Source: Lonicera japonica
Taxonomy: Eukaryota > Streptophyta > Magnoliopsida > Dipsacales > Caprifoliaceae
Assembly (NCBI GenBank): GCA_021464415.1
Contig: CM038468.1
Span: forward strand, 25,883,325 to 25,947,324
Direction of reading: 5' to 3'
Length of the DNA: 64,000 bases
Shown: positions 1 through 12,026 of the stretch, one piece after another
How the letters are laid out: each line of letters begins with the position of its first letter
Numbering within the stretch: the first letter of the stretch is position 1
The notes under the pieces: model-generated
Seen by the model: only the letters and a program-made list of their open reading frames with translations
Told to the model about the DNA's origin: nothing
Databases searched by the model: none
Translations under genes and position numbers: made by a program

Positions 1-640
1 CCCCAATCTCTTGCATAATAGCCATTGTGGTTACACTTGTAGGAGCATTAATAATATTGTTTTAGATGTCGGGAGATGTCATTTTATGATTCTAAAGAGC
101 AAGTTTCAAGATAACTTTTTAAACATTTGGATTTTGCTTTACAATCAAATCAAGAAGTTCGAGAAAGTTTTCTCGATTTGATGAGCCTTTAGATTCATTA
201 TGCCCCCAAAATATCAATCCTTGGCGTAAAAGATATTTCAGGCTATCAAAAGTCGCAGTCAAATGAACACGATAATCTAATCAAGCTTGCTTGGAATTAT
301 TGGACAAACACACTTCTATATGTTGGTTATGATTCATTAAATCATCACAAGCCTTCAAACACAAAAAATGACTACTATTAGGACCTCCAATATGTTTATT
401 CAATCTCCCATTCTTTTTCCAATTTTAAAACCCCCGACTAATAAATGATTCAGCACTGCCTTTGTTCAAATACTTATCTTTAAATATATAACAACACAAA
501 CAATAAACGGCATCATCTGTTATGTTATACTCCAACCACCTCCCATATTCGCCAAACCATTTAGGATTAAATCGATGTTTGGAACTACCAATTTGTGTTT
601 GAGAGAATGTGTGATTTCTGGGTTAAAAATGCCCAATTTG
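1..640 (-). pseudogene. hAT-type transposase relic, ZMYM1/TTF zinc-finger-like, cut by window edge
   Basis: Read on the minus strand, one frame gives a recognisable plant zinc finger MYM-type protein 1-like product: a TTF-type region containing FNPKWFGEYGRWLEY, then DDAVYCLCCYIFK, GGPNSSH, a segment near NHNQHIEV, and YRVHLTATFDSLKYLLRQG leading into the DUF4371 region. In this family such proteins derive from hAT transposases. At least five in-frame stops interrupt the frame (one follows ISRGF, others lie nearer the window edge), so this copy cannot be translated. The 3' part lies beyond position 1. The call rests on order and wording of family motifs; no alignment was run. Confidence 0.75.
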
Positions 641-944
641 AAGGCATGCTCTTCAAACCTTCTCTATTTAGGAAAGGTGAAAATCATAGATGGTCATCCT
701 TAAAGCAGGATTAAATTATAATTCATATAAATTTGCCTATTCATTAGACCCCAAATGTAATGAAGGAAAAACTTCAAGTTGAGAAGATCTAGCTTGTACA
801 TTGCTAGGCATCGCATTTTGACAGGATTGAACTTCGGGTTCAGAACATGTGCCTTAAACCTCTTCATCTTTATCAAAAATGTGTCCATTAATACTATTTT
901 CAATAAAAATAAAATAAAATATTAAATAACTCTCTTCCTATATA
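641..944. other. no gene seen
   Basis: AT-rich DNA upstream of the hAT relic. A 67-codon open stretch on the minus strand (700-903) shows no family resemblance and is probably chance. Confidence 0.5.
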
Positions 945-1275
945 ATTAAAATTATGTAATTAATTAACAATATAACTAATATTCAACAATTAGGGATTTC
1001 GACCTAAATCAACTTATATTATGAAAATAGTCAATAATAAAATTTTAATTATGTAATTAATCAACAATATAACTAATATTCACCAATTAGGAATTTAGAC
1101 CTAAATCAACTAATATTATGAAATTAGAACTAATATTCAACAATTAAGGTTTTAGACATAATCACCTAAATCAACTAACATATAAAACTAGTCATTAATA
1201 GAGTTAGAATTATGTAAGTAATCAACAATAAAACTAATATTTAACAATTAGGGGTTTAGACCTAAATCACAAAAA
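945..1275. repeat. degenerate tandem repeat, about 97-bp unit
   Basis: The string ATTATGTAA recurs at 951, 1048 and 1209, each time followed by CAACAATA, then ACTAATATT, AACAATTAGG and GACCTAAATCA. Spacing is 97 bp, then 161 bp because one unit is partly deleted. About three and a half units are visible, with several mismatches between them. Confidence 0.75.
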
Positions 1276-1562
1276 ATTCAACAATTAATCAAGAAATCAA
1301 TAGTTCAAGAAATACAACTAATCTAGTGCAACTAATCAAGAAATAATGTAATCCCTAATTTTGAAAAGTAGATCAAGAAAAATTACCTAGGAGTAGAGGA
1401 GAAATAAATAGCGAGAGTGCGAGAGAGTGGAAATGGGACTGGCCAAATTGATGTCCTTATCCCTTAATAGCTCCCGCCTTTGGGAATAAGCATTCATGTC
1501 CTTGTAAACATTGTTGAAATGGGGCTGATCAAATTGATGTATGAGATATATTTATTCATTTA

Positions 1563-1808
1563 ATGAAATATGCTATCGATGAAGGGTACAATTTTTTATG
1601 TTTTTATGGGAAGACTTTGGGTGTAAGTCTAGTTGATCAACCAAAACTAAAGGCAATATATAATACTCCTCTAGAAGTGGAAGAATCAATTTTTCCCAAG
1701 TTAAATGATCAAGTGAATGATGTTTGTAAGATGTTCACAAGGGAAATATGTCCTTCAACTCCTCTTGAGATTAAAAGAGGTGTCGAATCACATAAAAGCA
1801 AGAAATAA
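1563..1808 (+). other. unrecognised 81-codon open stretch next to a TNP2 relic
   Basis: An open frame from ATG to TAA encodes 81 residues with no motif I recognise. It has protein-like composition and sits 65 bp upstream of a CACTA TNP2 fragment on the same strand, so it may be a 5' part of that element or a captured piece. It could also be chance. No signal peptide or membrane segment is evident. Confidence 0.25.
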
Positions 1809-1872
1809 TCATTTGTATTGACTAGCATCCGAACCCCTCCACCTTTCCAACAATGCATCACTTCACAAAGTC

Positions 1873-2190
1873 ATGTATGCACTTGTGAAGTTGAATGATA
1901 TAAAGATGCAATTTAGTTTATTCAATGGTGCTATGAGAGGAATTCTTAAATTGTTGAAAGAGTTACTCCCTGAAATGAACAACTTGACAGTGAATTATCT
2001 TGAAATGAAGAACATGTTCAAAGACATTGGTCTGAATTATATAAAATATGATGTACGCATTAACAATTGTATGTTATTTTGGAAGAAGTGTGTGGAAAGT
2101 ACTTAGTGCATAAAATGTGGTACAAAGTGTACAAGTTGAGTTCTAGGTTTGATAGTGGGAAAAAAAATCTTAAAGGCAAGGGGTAAGGTG
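1873..2190 (+). pseudogene. CACTA TNP2 transposase fragment (N-terminal part)
   Basis: The reading frame starting at 1873 resembles the region of plant En/Spm TNP2 transposases just before the catalytic domain: FNGAMRGILKLLKELLP, then EMKNMFKDIGLNYIKYDV, then NNCMLFWKKC followed by a stop and CIKCG. In intact TNP2 this stretch has the same order, ending in a CPNDC...C..C cluster. Here the first Cys-Pro pair is lost and a TAG follows the ACT of the last open codon at 2103. The catalytic Transposase_21 domain that should follow is absent, so this is an internally deleted or rearranged copy. The larger CACTA element at 6.7 kb is a separate copy. Confidence 0.7.
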
Positions 2191-2964
2191 AGGTACCGCA
2201 AGGTTGTCAAAAAAGTAATGAGACATTTTACCTAATACCTAGGTTGAAACAGTTGTACATCATTAAATAGATAGTAGAAAAAATGACATGGCTCTCTCAA
2301 GCAAAAACTTATATGAAATTTCTAAGGCATCCTTGCAATTCCTTAGATTAGGTTAATGCAAATATATTGCGAAAGAAATTTGTTACGGAGACGCAAAATG
2401 TTTGCCTTGCAATAGCAACAGATGGTTTTAACTCGAGTAATATGTTTGGATGCAGTTATAGTTGTTGGCCTGTTATTATTCAAACTTTTAACTTTTCGCC
2501 TCGTTATGCATGAAAAATGAGTTCTTGATGTTAACAATTTTGAAACCTGAGCCAAAATCTCCTACGAATAGTATTAATATTTTTCTTTAACTGTTGGTTT
2601 ATAAGTTGAAAGTGTTATGGTCTAGAGTTGAAGCTTGAGATGAAAACAGAAATGAATATTTCAATTTGAAAGCCATGTTAACGTGGGGGTATTCACGACT
2701 TCCTATCCCATGGGACGCTATCTGGCTGCACAACCGAACGTCATTATGGGATGATTTTTATTCTTTTTTGAATATGTAATCTCTACGATGTTGAATCGTG
2801 TTATTGCAATTTTATTGCATTTGTGCTAGCACATTTGGATTTTTAGTTCGTGTTCTAGCTTTGGTTACAATGAGTTTATTTTTAATATGTAATATTTATA
2901 GTGCATAATTTCTACTTTGTTTTAACATGTAATTTGATCGTGTTTTGATTATAATTTTAGTAGG
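2191..2964. other. no gene seen; intra-element spacer
   Basis: AT-rich sequence between the TNP2 fragment and the TNPA-like pieces of the first CACTA relic. A 70-codon minus-strand open stretch (2343-2555) has no recognisable features. Confidence 0.45.
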
Positions 2965-4990
2965 TAACCATACCATTAATTGTTGGCGATACTTTAAACC
3001 CGAGGCCTAATATTAAAACACCAAGGTCAACATCTTGGTCACGCATATAAACTAGTTCCTCAGCAACCAGTCGAAGTCCAAAACGAATAAAATTCAACGA
3101 AAATGGGCTTTTGATTGGCAACAAAGCCCTTTTCGCTAGAAGGCTAGGAAAGCTCGCACGGACTCATATCCCGATTTGTTACAAAGCGTGGAAACTTATT
3201 CCGGAGCAATATAAGGACATACTATAGGCTGCATTTAAGGTAACTTTTAAACTTGCCATGCGGCTTCTTTCTACTTGCTTTTTCGCTATGCAGCCTCTTA
3301 TACACCTATAATTCCCCCTATATATAAATTCAATTTCAACATATATTAAATGGCCAAATTTAGCAAATAATTAAGAACTAATACTAATCTTAACGTAATA
3401 ACATATTACTATATATTATATTGAATAGATGTTCTGAGATTTACTTGAAGTCTTCTAGCTTATAATGCTTTTTTGTAGAATAGTTAATGTTCTATCTGTT
3501 GTTGTATTTAAAATTTTGGTTGATGGAGATTTAATATATTTTTTGTTTAGTAGCATTTTGTTGGCATGTAGGGAAGAATTTGCATTTGATTTCAATTACT
3601 AATACACTAAATGGCGGCCTCCATTCTCATATAAAAAAGTCGACATTTACTGTAGATTCGTATTTTTATAATCTTTCACTCTCTGAAACCTACGCACCAT
3701 GCACTCGTTAAATTTGTATTCATTTATTGGAGAAAGGGGGAACACATGGGTGTTGGTACTTACATACATAGAGGAGTCATATATATAAATTAGCTAATTT
3801 ACACTTCTAATTTGATTCCAAAATGTTATACAAGTGTGTTTGTTTTATATTAACTAAAAACCTCATTAGCAAACTAATATTAATTTTAGGAAAGAGAGAA
3901 ATAAGTTGTTTCTTTTATAGATGCATTGCACAAATAAACCATTTTCTCATCTAACCACTTACTAAAATAATTATTCAATGAACTAAACTAAACTAAACTA
4001 AAACTAAGATTGGACTTAAGATTAAATAAAAAAGAAAGAAAGAGAAATAAATAAATTAATTAGTTAATTTTTAGCGGCCAATGTGCATGTTCATTTGTGA
4101 AGTGATATTGATTTTTTTGTAAAATGATATGTACTATTATGTTTGCTAGAACCTTTAGGTTTGAATCAGTTACTATATTAGACACACTCATTCATTTTGA
4201 CTATCAAGTAGTATGTATCACATATGCAGCTTTGGTCTATGGTTGGTATAAGCATGATATGTGCTACATTGTGTTTTGTTAACTATTACTTATATTTTAC
4301 ATTAATTGATAATGTTCTATATCGATTGTTAACTTATAATATTCTATACATATATTTTGTATAAGGAGTTTCCGAATATGAAGGATAGTTAAAGAGGCAT
4401 ATTTTTAAATAAAGTTAAAGAGGCGTGGAATAAGTTTAAATGGAAGTTAAGAGCAAATTTTGTGGGCGATGATGTTAGTAAATGGAAGGAGAAAGTCTCG
4501 ACATTAATAAAAAGTGAGGATTGGGAGATATTTTGCGATCACGAGGCTATTAAAAATCTAAACCAAAAAGGAATTCAGAATAAAGCTAACAAAGTGAATA
4601 ATGAGCAAAAGGCCCCCACAATATGGGCTGTGATGGATATGCCCAATTAGTAGAGAAATGGGAGGAGGTAAATGGGTGCCCACCTAGTTGGATAGATTTA
4701 TGATTGGCTACTCATTCATTGAAAGATGGAACCTATTGCCTTGTATAACAAATAAATTGTTGTTCGTATTTTTTTAAAATATTTTTTTTATTCTTTTAAA
4801 TTATAATCTTTCATTCTTTTAAAGGTTTTCAATGAGAGGGGCGAGAAGGAAATAATATTGGATAGTGGTCAAATTAATGAAGTATTTGAAAAAGATTCAA
4901 AAGGGCACGTACAATGTGTAGGGTTACATATTTCTAGAAAAGTTATGTTGAATTCATCTTTTACCCGAGAAATGCTTGCCGAGGCCAAGT
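2965..4990 (+). pseudogene. TNPA-like / Transposase_24 relic of first CACTA element
   Basis: Separate open pieces match the plant Ptta/En/Spm second-gene family. Around 3085-3240 the frame reads KRIKFNENGLLIGNKA, later YKAWKLIPEQYKDIL, a stop and AAFK, followed by a GTAACT splice-donor-like site. Around 4395-4650 it continues with KVKEAWNKFKWKLRANFVG and a segment with LNQKGIQNKANK, corresponding to the conserved KKG..N+A..NN block of the family. Near 4840-4990 a piece containing KGHVQCVGLHISRK resembles the conserved G(R)V(R)G(x)G motif. Several stops separate the blocks. The stretch 3241-4370 has no coding signal and may be the old intron. Confidence 0.6.
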
Positions 4991-5840
4991 CGAAATAGGG
5001 GTTGGGAGGAGAAAATGGATAAACTCACGGAAGAAGTACGTTACTGAAAAAATAGATATTAGGGACCCCACATTAAGGAGAGTCGTTTATTCCATCGCTA
5101 CAGTGGACTAAATAGAGCATAAGGGACGGAGACGTTGGTACCCTTCCAAATTGGGTGTCTTACAACCTAACATTTTATATAATTTTCTTAAACTTTTATA
5201 ATGTGAAAGATTATCTTGTACTTAAAAAAAAAAGGCCCATCCTTAATAGTAAATTTGCAATTGAAAATAAAACAACACATTTTCTTACCTTTCAATAAGA
5301 AAAAAGGGCCGTCCTCCCTCTTTGTTCATTTCTTAGCTTTGCCCCAACCCCACCACTTTGCCCCAAATCGCTCCGAAGACGATCAATATTGGAAAAGCTC
5401 GAGGATGTATTAAGTACATTTGTAATCTTATGGCCTCTCCTTAGATTTAAAAAGTTGTTTCTGAAATTATCGCTGAAATTGCTTTGCAAATTGAAATTCT
5501 TCAGTACGTTGGCCTTTGTTACAGAATCAGCTTTGATTAAACTTGTATGAGGTAAATTTGTAATATATTTCATATTTATAATCATACAAGTACAAAATCT
5601 TAGTTTATATATGAATGTATGAATTTATATAAGTTTCTGAGTGTGTATAACTCGTTGAGCAATTACTGAACTTAATTTGATTATGATTGATCAATTGAAC
5701 TATTTTGTGAGTTATTTAGAAAACCGATTTACAATGATTGAGAGGGAATAGCATGCAAAGTTTATATGTTTGATCTATACATATATGTGAATATATATAT
5801 TACATGTAATTAGACAAGCTAATAAATTTTGATTTAGTTT
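4991..5840. other. no gene seen
   Basis: Possible decayed end of the first CACTA element. I looked for CACTA/TAGTG termini and found none that are convincing. Overlapping open stretches at 5216-5413 (+) and 5292-5585 (-) have no family features. Confidence 0.4.
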
Positions 5841-5841
5841 A

Positions 5842-6556
5842 AACCTAACAAGTTTGATTTGCTGTAACGTTAAACAACCTTTTTAACTGTTAAACTAATT
5901 ACTTGAATTGCTACTGTTCTTTTTTGTTATTATTGGAATACTTGAACTATTGTTAATTAGTTAATTAATTACGTGATTAATACAGCTAGATCATGAAGTG
6001 TCAAACCATGCAGAGAAAAATTTGAGAGAGAAACAATGTGCTAGAGATAGAAGTAGGGAATGGGGATGGCGCTCTTTGTCTGGTTCTGCAAGTGATCAAG
6101 TAAAAACATAAAGTGGAGAGAAAAAATATAATTATTTAAATACGAAACATTAAGCATTTCACATTATCGACCATTTCTAGTGATCGATAATTTATATGTA
6201 TCTTTTAAAATATATTTTTTTTATAAAAAATATGTGTAAATCTTCAATGGCCATATCATGTATTAATTGTCTAAATTTTATGATATGGTATGTGGCTTTT
6301 ATTAATATGTAGGTTCATATACTCTTGTTATTAGCTCGCGACCTATTACAAAATAGTTTACAAATACATTTGGGGAATAAATATGATAGGCTAGTTTCAA
6401 CTAAACAACCGTAGATAATTATTGTGTGATTTGCTGTAGCATTAAACAACCTATAAAAATATTAAATTAATTACTTTATTGCTACTATTCTTTTTTGTGA
6501 TTATTGTAATAGTTGAACTATTGTTAATTAGTTGATTAATTGTGTGATTTCATATT
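5842..6556 (+). repeat. direct repeat of about 130 bp, two diverged copies about 575 bp apart
   Basis: The segment at about 5850-5985 (GATTTGCTGTAACGTTAAAC, then GCTACTGTTCTTTTTTG and GAACTATTGTTAATTAG) recurs at about 6429-6556 with roughly 15% mismatches. Both copies lie just upstream of the TNP2 gene. They could be CACTA subterminal sequence or a local duplication. Confidence 0.65.
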
Positions 6557-6682
6557 ATTGATTTATTATGTATTCATTGTATTTGTAAATAGTTAGTTTA
6601 TCTTATTTTATGTTTTTTTTATGCTTATGATTTTCATTTTCCTGTGTTTATACTTAGGTGATTGCATTTTTAAAAAGTGGAT

Positions 6683-9600
6683 ATGGATAAGAGTTGGATT
6701 GAATCACATGATAGGTGTTTAAAGTTATACGTAGATGGGGTTGAAATATTTCTTAGATTTGCATATGTGAATAAGAGTATGCAAACGTCAAATATCAAAT
6801 GACCGTGTAGTAAATGTATCAATCGGGTATATCCCAACTTGCAAATTATAAGGGAACATTTAGAGATGCATGGTTTTGAAAAAAAGTTATAAAAATTGGA
6901 TTTATCACAGGGAGCTTTTGGGTGGTTTACTAATTATATAAATGAGTCGATGGATGATATAGTATTTGAAGAGGAACCCACATAATCGAATGCAAATGCT
7001 AATATGATTACAATGGTTCAAGAGGGAAAGGGGATTCCAGAGTTTGAAAGTAATATTGAAAATGATTATTCACCTAGAAGTTATGGCATTGAGTCTCTTA
7101 AAGACTTGCCAAATTATTTCAAGCTTTTACTAGATGCAGAAACTGAGTTGTATGAAAATTATCCCAGTGGGGTCAAAAAACTTTCATTCCTTGTTGAGTT
7201 GTTACAATTAAAGTAACTTAATGATGGACAAATCGTTCTTTAACGATGTTATTGGAAATTCTTAAATAAAGTGTTTCCTAACGCAAAAATTTCAACGTCT
7301 TACTATCATGCCAACAAGCAAGCGAAAGACTTATGATTCAATTATGAAACATATGATGCATGCCCCAATAGTTGCATGATATTTCAAAATGAGACTGAGA
7401 ATCTTAAAAAGTGTGAGACTTGTGAGGCTTCCAGATATAAAAATAATGATGCTAATGAGGGTGATCAAAGTAATAATGGGAAAAAGGTGGCAGCCAAAAA
7501 AGTCCAGAATTATCCTTTAAAACCAAGGTTACAACGATTGTTTTGGTCATCGCGTATTGCTCCACTCATGAGGTGGCATTTAGAAAAACGAATTGACGAT
7601 GGAGTAATGAGACATCCTGCAGATTCCCTTGCTCGGAAAACGTTTGATAAGAATAACCCCATATTTGTAAGTGATAGTCGTAATGTTCGACTTGGGTTAT
7701 CAACTGATGTATTCAATCCTTTTGGTAATATGAGTGTAGCCCATAGTATATGGCCTATTGTGCTCATCCCTTACAACTTACCCCTATGGTTATGCATGAA
7801 ACAATGGTACTTGATTTTATTTATTTTGATTGATGGACCAAAAGGATCCGGCGATAAAATTGACGTATTTTTATAGCCATTGATTGAGGAGTTAAAAGAG
7901 TTATAGAGCAATGGAGTATTAACTTATGATGTAGTAAGCAAACATATATTTTTACATCATGCAGCATTGTTATGGACAATTAGTGATTTTTCAACGTATG
8001 CCATGTTATCAGGATGGAGCACAAAAGGTGAATTTGCTTGTCCTTATTACAATAAGTATCCTTAGGCGATCTGGTTAACAAATGGTGGTAAATATTGTTA
8101 TTGGGGTCATCGTCGATTCCTAGCAAATTCTCACAAGTTTCGTCGAGAGAAAATGGCATTTGATGGGAAGGTTAATATAAAGCCGCCAGCAGTTAATTTA
8201 TCTGGAACACAAATATTGCAATAAGTAATGACCTCGATATTGAAACTGAGTATAGAGAAAAAGATATATTTCGAAAGAGGACAAGCGAACAAATGAAAAA
8301 AGATCAAGTAAAATAAAGCAAAGTTAAACTACCAAAGTCTCGATTGAATTGGAAGAAGAAAAGTATTTTCTTTGAGCTTCCATACTGGGAGCATAATTTG
8401 ATATGCCACAATCTTGATGTTATGCATGTAGAAAAGAATGTGGTTGAGAATATCATATCTATAGTGTTGGGTATGAAAGGTAAAACAAAAGACAATCTAA
8501 AAGCTCGAAAGACCTTAAGGAGTTCAATATTAGGCCAGGACTACATCCTCAGCCCCGAGGGACTAATTTAGAGTACATAGCTGTAGCAAAGTTCACAATG
8601 AACAACAAAGGGAGTGATATTTTTTTGAAAGTGTTGCAAGACATCAAGGTCCCAGATGGTTATTCATAAAATATTTCACGATGTGTGTAAATTTAAGAAA
8701 GAAGCATCTTGGGACTTAAAAGTCATGATAACCATATTATAATGCAACAACTTCTCCTTATAGCTTTGCGAAAGGTGTTGGCGAATCATGTTGTTAAAGC
8801 TTTGATAGAGTTATGCACTTTTTTCACAATATTATGCTCAATCGTAAATATTGCTGGTAACTTGGAAAATTTTCAAGATCGTGTAGCTCATAGACTTTGT
8901 AATCTTGAGAAGATATTTCTCCCGACCTTTTTTTGATGTGATGGAACACTTACCAATACATCTAGCTTATGAATTGTTAACTGATGGAATAGTATGCTTT
9001 CGTTGGATGTACCCAATTGAAAGATATCTTCACACACTAAAACTCTTTGTACCCAATCGCACTCATCTTGAAGCCTCAATTGCCAATTTTGTTATTGGGG
9101 AAGAATGTATGACTTTTTGTTCACGGTACTTGAATGATAATATCGAAACCAAGTCTAATCAACGTATTAGAATTGATGATCAAGGTAATGTCTTTGGTCG
9201 GGCTGTGGGGAAAATAGTGCAATTTCGACTCAATCTTATAACACTCGCACAGGCTCATCATTATGTCCTTTCCGACACCGATGTAGTGGCACCTTTCATT
9301 GAGTATGTTTCTTCTAGTCAATATATATATACATACTTATTTATGTTTTCCTCATATCACTATTAAAGTAATATCTCTTGTATATTATTTTCAGAAAGCA
9401 CTTCATTGAACTTTTGAAATCATATCCTTAAGCTTTATAACATCATGTCCGTCACCTACACACTGAACAATTTCACATGTGGTTTAGGGATCATTTAAGT
9501 TTGTTTATCAATTATTGTACACCTACAAATGTCATATTTTAGTATTTCTTTATTGCCATTGTTAATTTCTTGTTCTTTCTTGATGATATTAGGTGAACGG

Positions 9601-10184
9601 ACTGCCAAACAATGTTCAAGTATCTGAAGAAATTAGGAACCTAGCTTTAGGTCTAATCACGGATGCAGTTAGATTTAATTCTTATGTTATCTATGGTTTC
9701 CGCTTTCGAACTAAAAGAGTTGACATTCGAAGAAAATCTCAAAATAGTGGAATTATTTTAAGAGCTGAACAGGAAAGTTATGCTAGTCAGAAAGACAAAA
9801 ATCCTCGTTCGGGGGATGTTACTTATTATGGGGAGTTGACGAACATCATTCAAATTCAGTACCTTAATGGCATGAAGCATGTGTTCTTCAAATGTAACTG
9901 GGTTGATACTAAAGTGGGTAAAAAAGTATATGAGTTCAGGTTTACGTTAGTCAATTTCCACCATTTATTATACAAAGATAATCGAGTAGGTGATGAACCA
10001 TTCATTTTAGCATCTCAAGCTAAATAAGTTTGGTATGTGCAAGATCCTAAAGAATCCGAATGGCATATTGTTGTTCAAATGATACTGAGAGACCGATTCA
10101 ATAGATATTTAACACCTAAGGAAGAATTAGAATTTCATCAAGTTTAGCCATTTAAAGTGCAAAAGTTGGATCAAACTGAGAGTG
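6683..10184 (+). pseudogene. CACTA (En/Spm) TNP2 transposase, decayed
   Basis: Domain order matches plant TNP2. It starts at ATG 6683 with MDKSWIESHDRCLKLYVDGV, the transposase-associated N-terminal domain with a PCSKCIN zinc-binding part. It continues at 7004-7216 and 7260-7876 with the Transposase_21 core (CPNSCMIFQNE, then CETCEASRYK, LKPRLQRLFWSS, MRWHLE, FNPFGNMSVAHSIWPIVLIP). At 8344-8571 comes PYWEHNLICHNLDVMHVEKN, at 8709-9366 the DUF4218 domain (FDVMEHLPIHLAYE), and at 9593-10027 the DUF4216 domain (QNSGIILRAEQESYAS, GDVTYYGELTNIIQIQYLNG). Many stops and small shifts break it. An intron-like gap lies at about 9530-9592. The 3' end is cut by an LTR insertion and resumes at 13848. Confidence 0.88.
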
Positions 10185-11713
10185 TGTGACGCCCCGAATC
10201 CTGTTATGAGATTTATACCTCCAGGACCTAGTTAATCACGGATGCCGTGCTCTACAGCAGGTTTAAAATAGAAAATCATAACTTTTAAAAACTTTTTCTT
10301 AAATAAAATATGGTCCGAGTAAAATTCTTTTTTATAAAATTTCGGCATGTGGAGTTCGTTTCAGTAACAAACCGTCCTGTCATATAAAAACTATTCCTTA
10401 CATATGAAATCATAATCAGCATGTTCAAAGTCACTACACATATAAAAACCAATCATACTAGTTTATATAGAAAGCCATTTATACAACAAGATCGATAGCA
10501 AGTACTTTAAATAGAAAGTCCGTTTACAATATACCCAAGACCAAAAGAATATACAACTTTAGTCCCTTTTTAAAGGACTACAAAAGTCTAAACTCATCAG
10601 AGACTTTCTATAGACGTACGCCATGCGCCACCCTGAGATGCTAAGCCTGCAAAATTGTTTGGAAAATGGGATGAGCCAAAACCAGGCTCAGTGGGAACTA
10701 TATAAGTTTTATTAAGAAAATACACATTGAAAGGCACATGCGCGTGTATTGTTATAAAGCATTGTTTAAACTTATAATAGTGGAAGTAATGCAATGCAAA
10801 TCACCCACAACATGCAAAGAACCTAATCACTAGGACACCCATCTTAGGAACCGGAAGCTATCCAAACCAATTACGCTATTCCTACATTTTGACCTCTTAT
10901 ATGGATTGCATTCACGAACTCATAACGTAGTGTAGTAATCTAACTACGAGTTTAACTTAAGTGATATCATTCGCTTCCTATGGTTCTTTATGCCATGCTA
11001 TTCATTACTTTCCACTTTACTTATAATACATTATGAAATCCGCCAACTCGTACAAGTCTAGACAAATTCTCAATAAGTATTATAACTTAGATGTTGGCAT
11101 GTCATCAAGTGACTTTCTATAATACTAATTCACGTCCATAAGACTCCTCGTTTAGTATTCCAATATTAGTATTAGTACATTACACAATCGAGTCACATTA
11201 TCAACTCATCAATAATCCCAACGAAATCACACGAGGAGTACGAATAAGAATAACAAAAGATATGATACAACAACCATAACAATAATAAGCAAATAATATC
11301 AATCAATCATATCTCTTGTATAAAGCCTCAAGCTTACACCCCGCAGTCACTAGGCTTAGAGCATCGGTTCCCAAAGGACCCCAAGCTCTAAACTAATCAT
11401 GTCTCCTCCAAGTGAGCGAACTGCTCAGGGACTTGGTCTTATCTTGTAATTCATTTTGAGTTGAACCTGCGCAAGACATTTTCCCGGAGACTATGCTCCA
11501 AATAGTTAACAAGAAGACACCTGTACAAGCACGTTCCTCCAAGGACGGAACTACCTTAGGATGTTTCACCTAAGTGTAGGGCTACTACTTCCCGAAACAC
11601 AGTTCTGGTGATAGAGCTACACGAACTAATTCCCAAGCCAGGGAAGCTATGAAATGCATGACTACGAAACCCATCCGCGGGAAGGCAATATACATCAATA
11701 TGATAATATAACA

Positions 11714-11830
11714 GGCGGCTACCACCGCACTATACTGGGTAGCCTTTCCCTTGTCCGCTTTAGGCGGCTCCACTCCAGTGTACTAGGTAGCCCTTTCCCT
11801 TGTTCGCTTTGGTGGCTCCACTCCAGCTAT
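11714..11830 (+). repeat. tandem repeat of about 50-bp unit inside the solo LTR
   Basis: Units start at 11714, 11764 and 11811 with GGCGGCT or GGTGGCT, followed by CCACTCCAG-like sequence and TTTCCCTTGTTCGCTTT. About 2.3 copies are present. Confidence 0.7.
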
Positions 11831-11837
11831 AACTAGT

Positions 11838-12026
11838 ATCGATACCTTCGGCTTGGTATTTATATCTCGATACCTTCGGCCTGGTATTTATATCTCGGTA
11901 CCCGCGGCCTTAATGAAGTGCACATGTATACGTATACAATGGTATTTATATCCCGGTACCTCCGGCCTAGCATTTATAGCCCGGTGCCCCCGGCCTGGCA
12001 TTTGTATCCCGGTGCCCCTGGTCTTA
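11838..12026 (+). repeat. 28-bp minisatellite inside the solo LTR
   Basis: Units of the form TCGATACCTTCGGCCTGGTA plus TTTATATC repeat at 28-bp spacing from 11838. They degenerate to CCGGTGCCCCCGGCCTGGCA-type units towards 12026, with one interruption of about 30 bp near 11911-11940. About six units are seen. The GC content is well above that of the surroundings. Confidence 0.75.

Noticed and set aside
945..1275. CRISPR-like array
   Set aside because: The repeats are contiguous and diverged with no unique spacers of constant length, and the setting is plant nuclear DNA. The other tandem repeats in the window fail for the same reasons.
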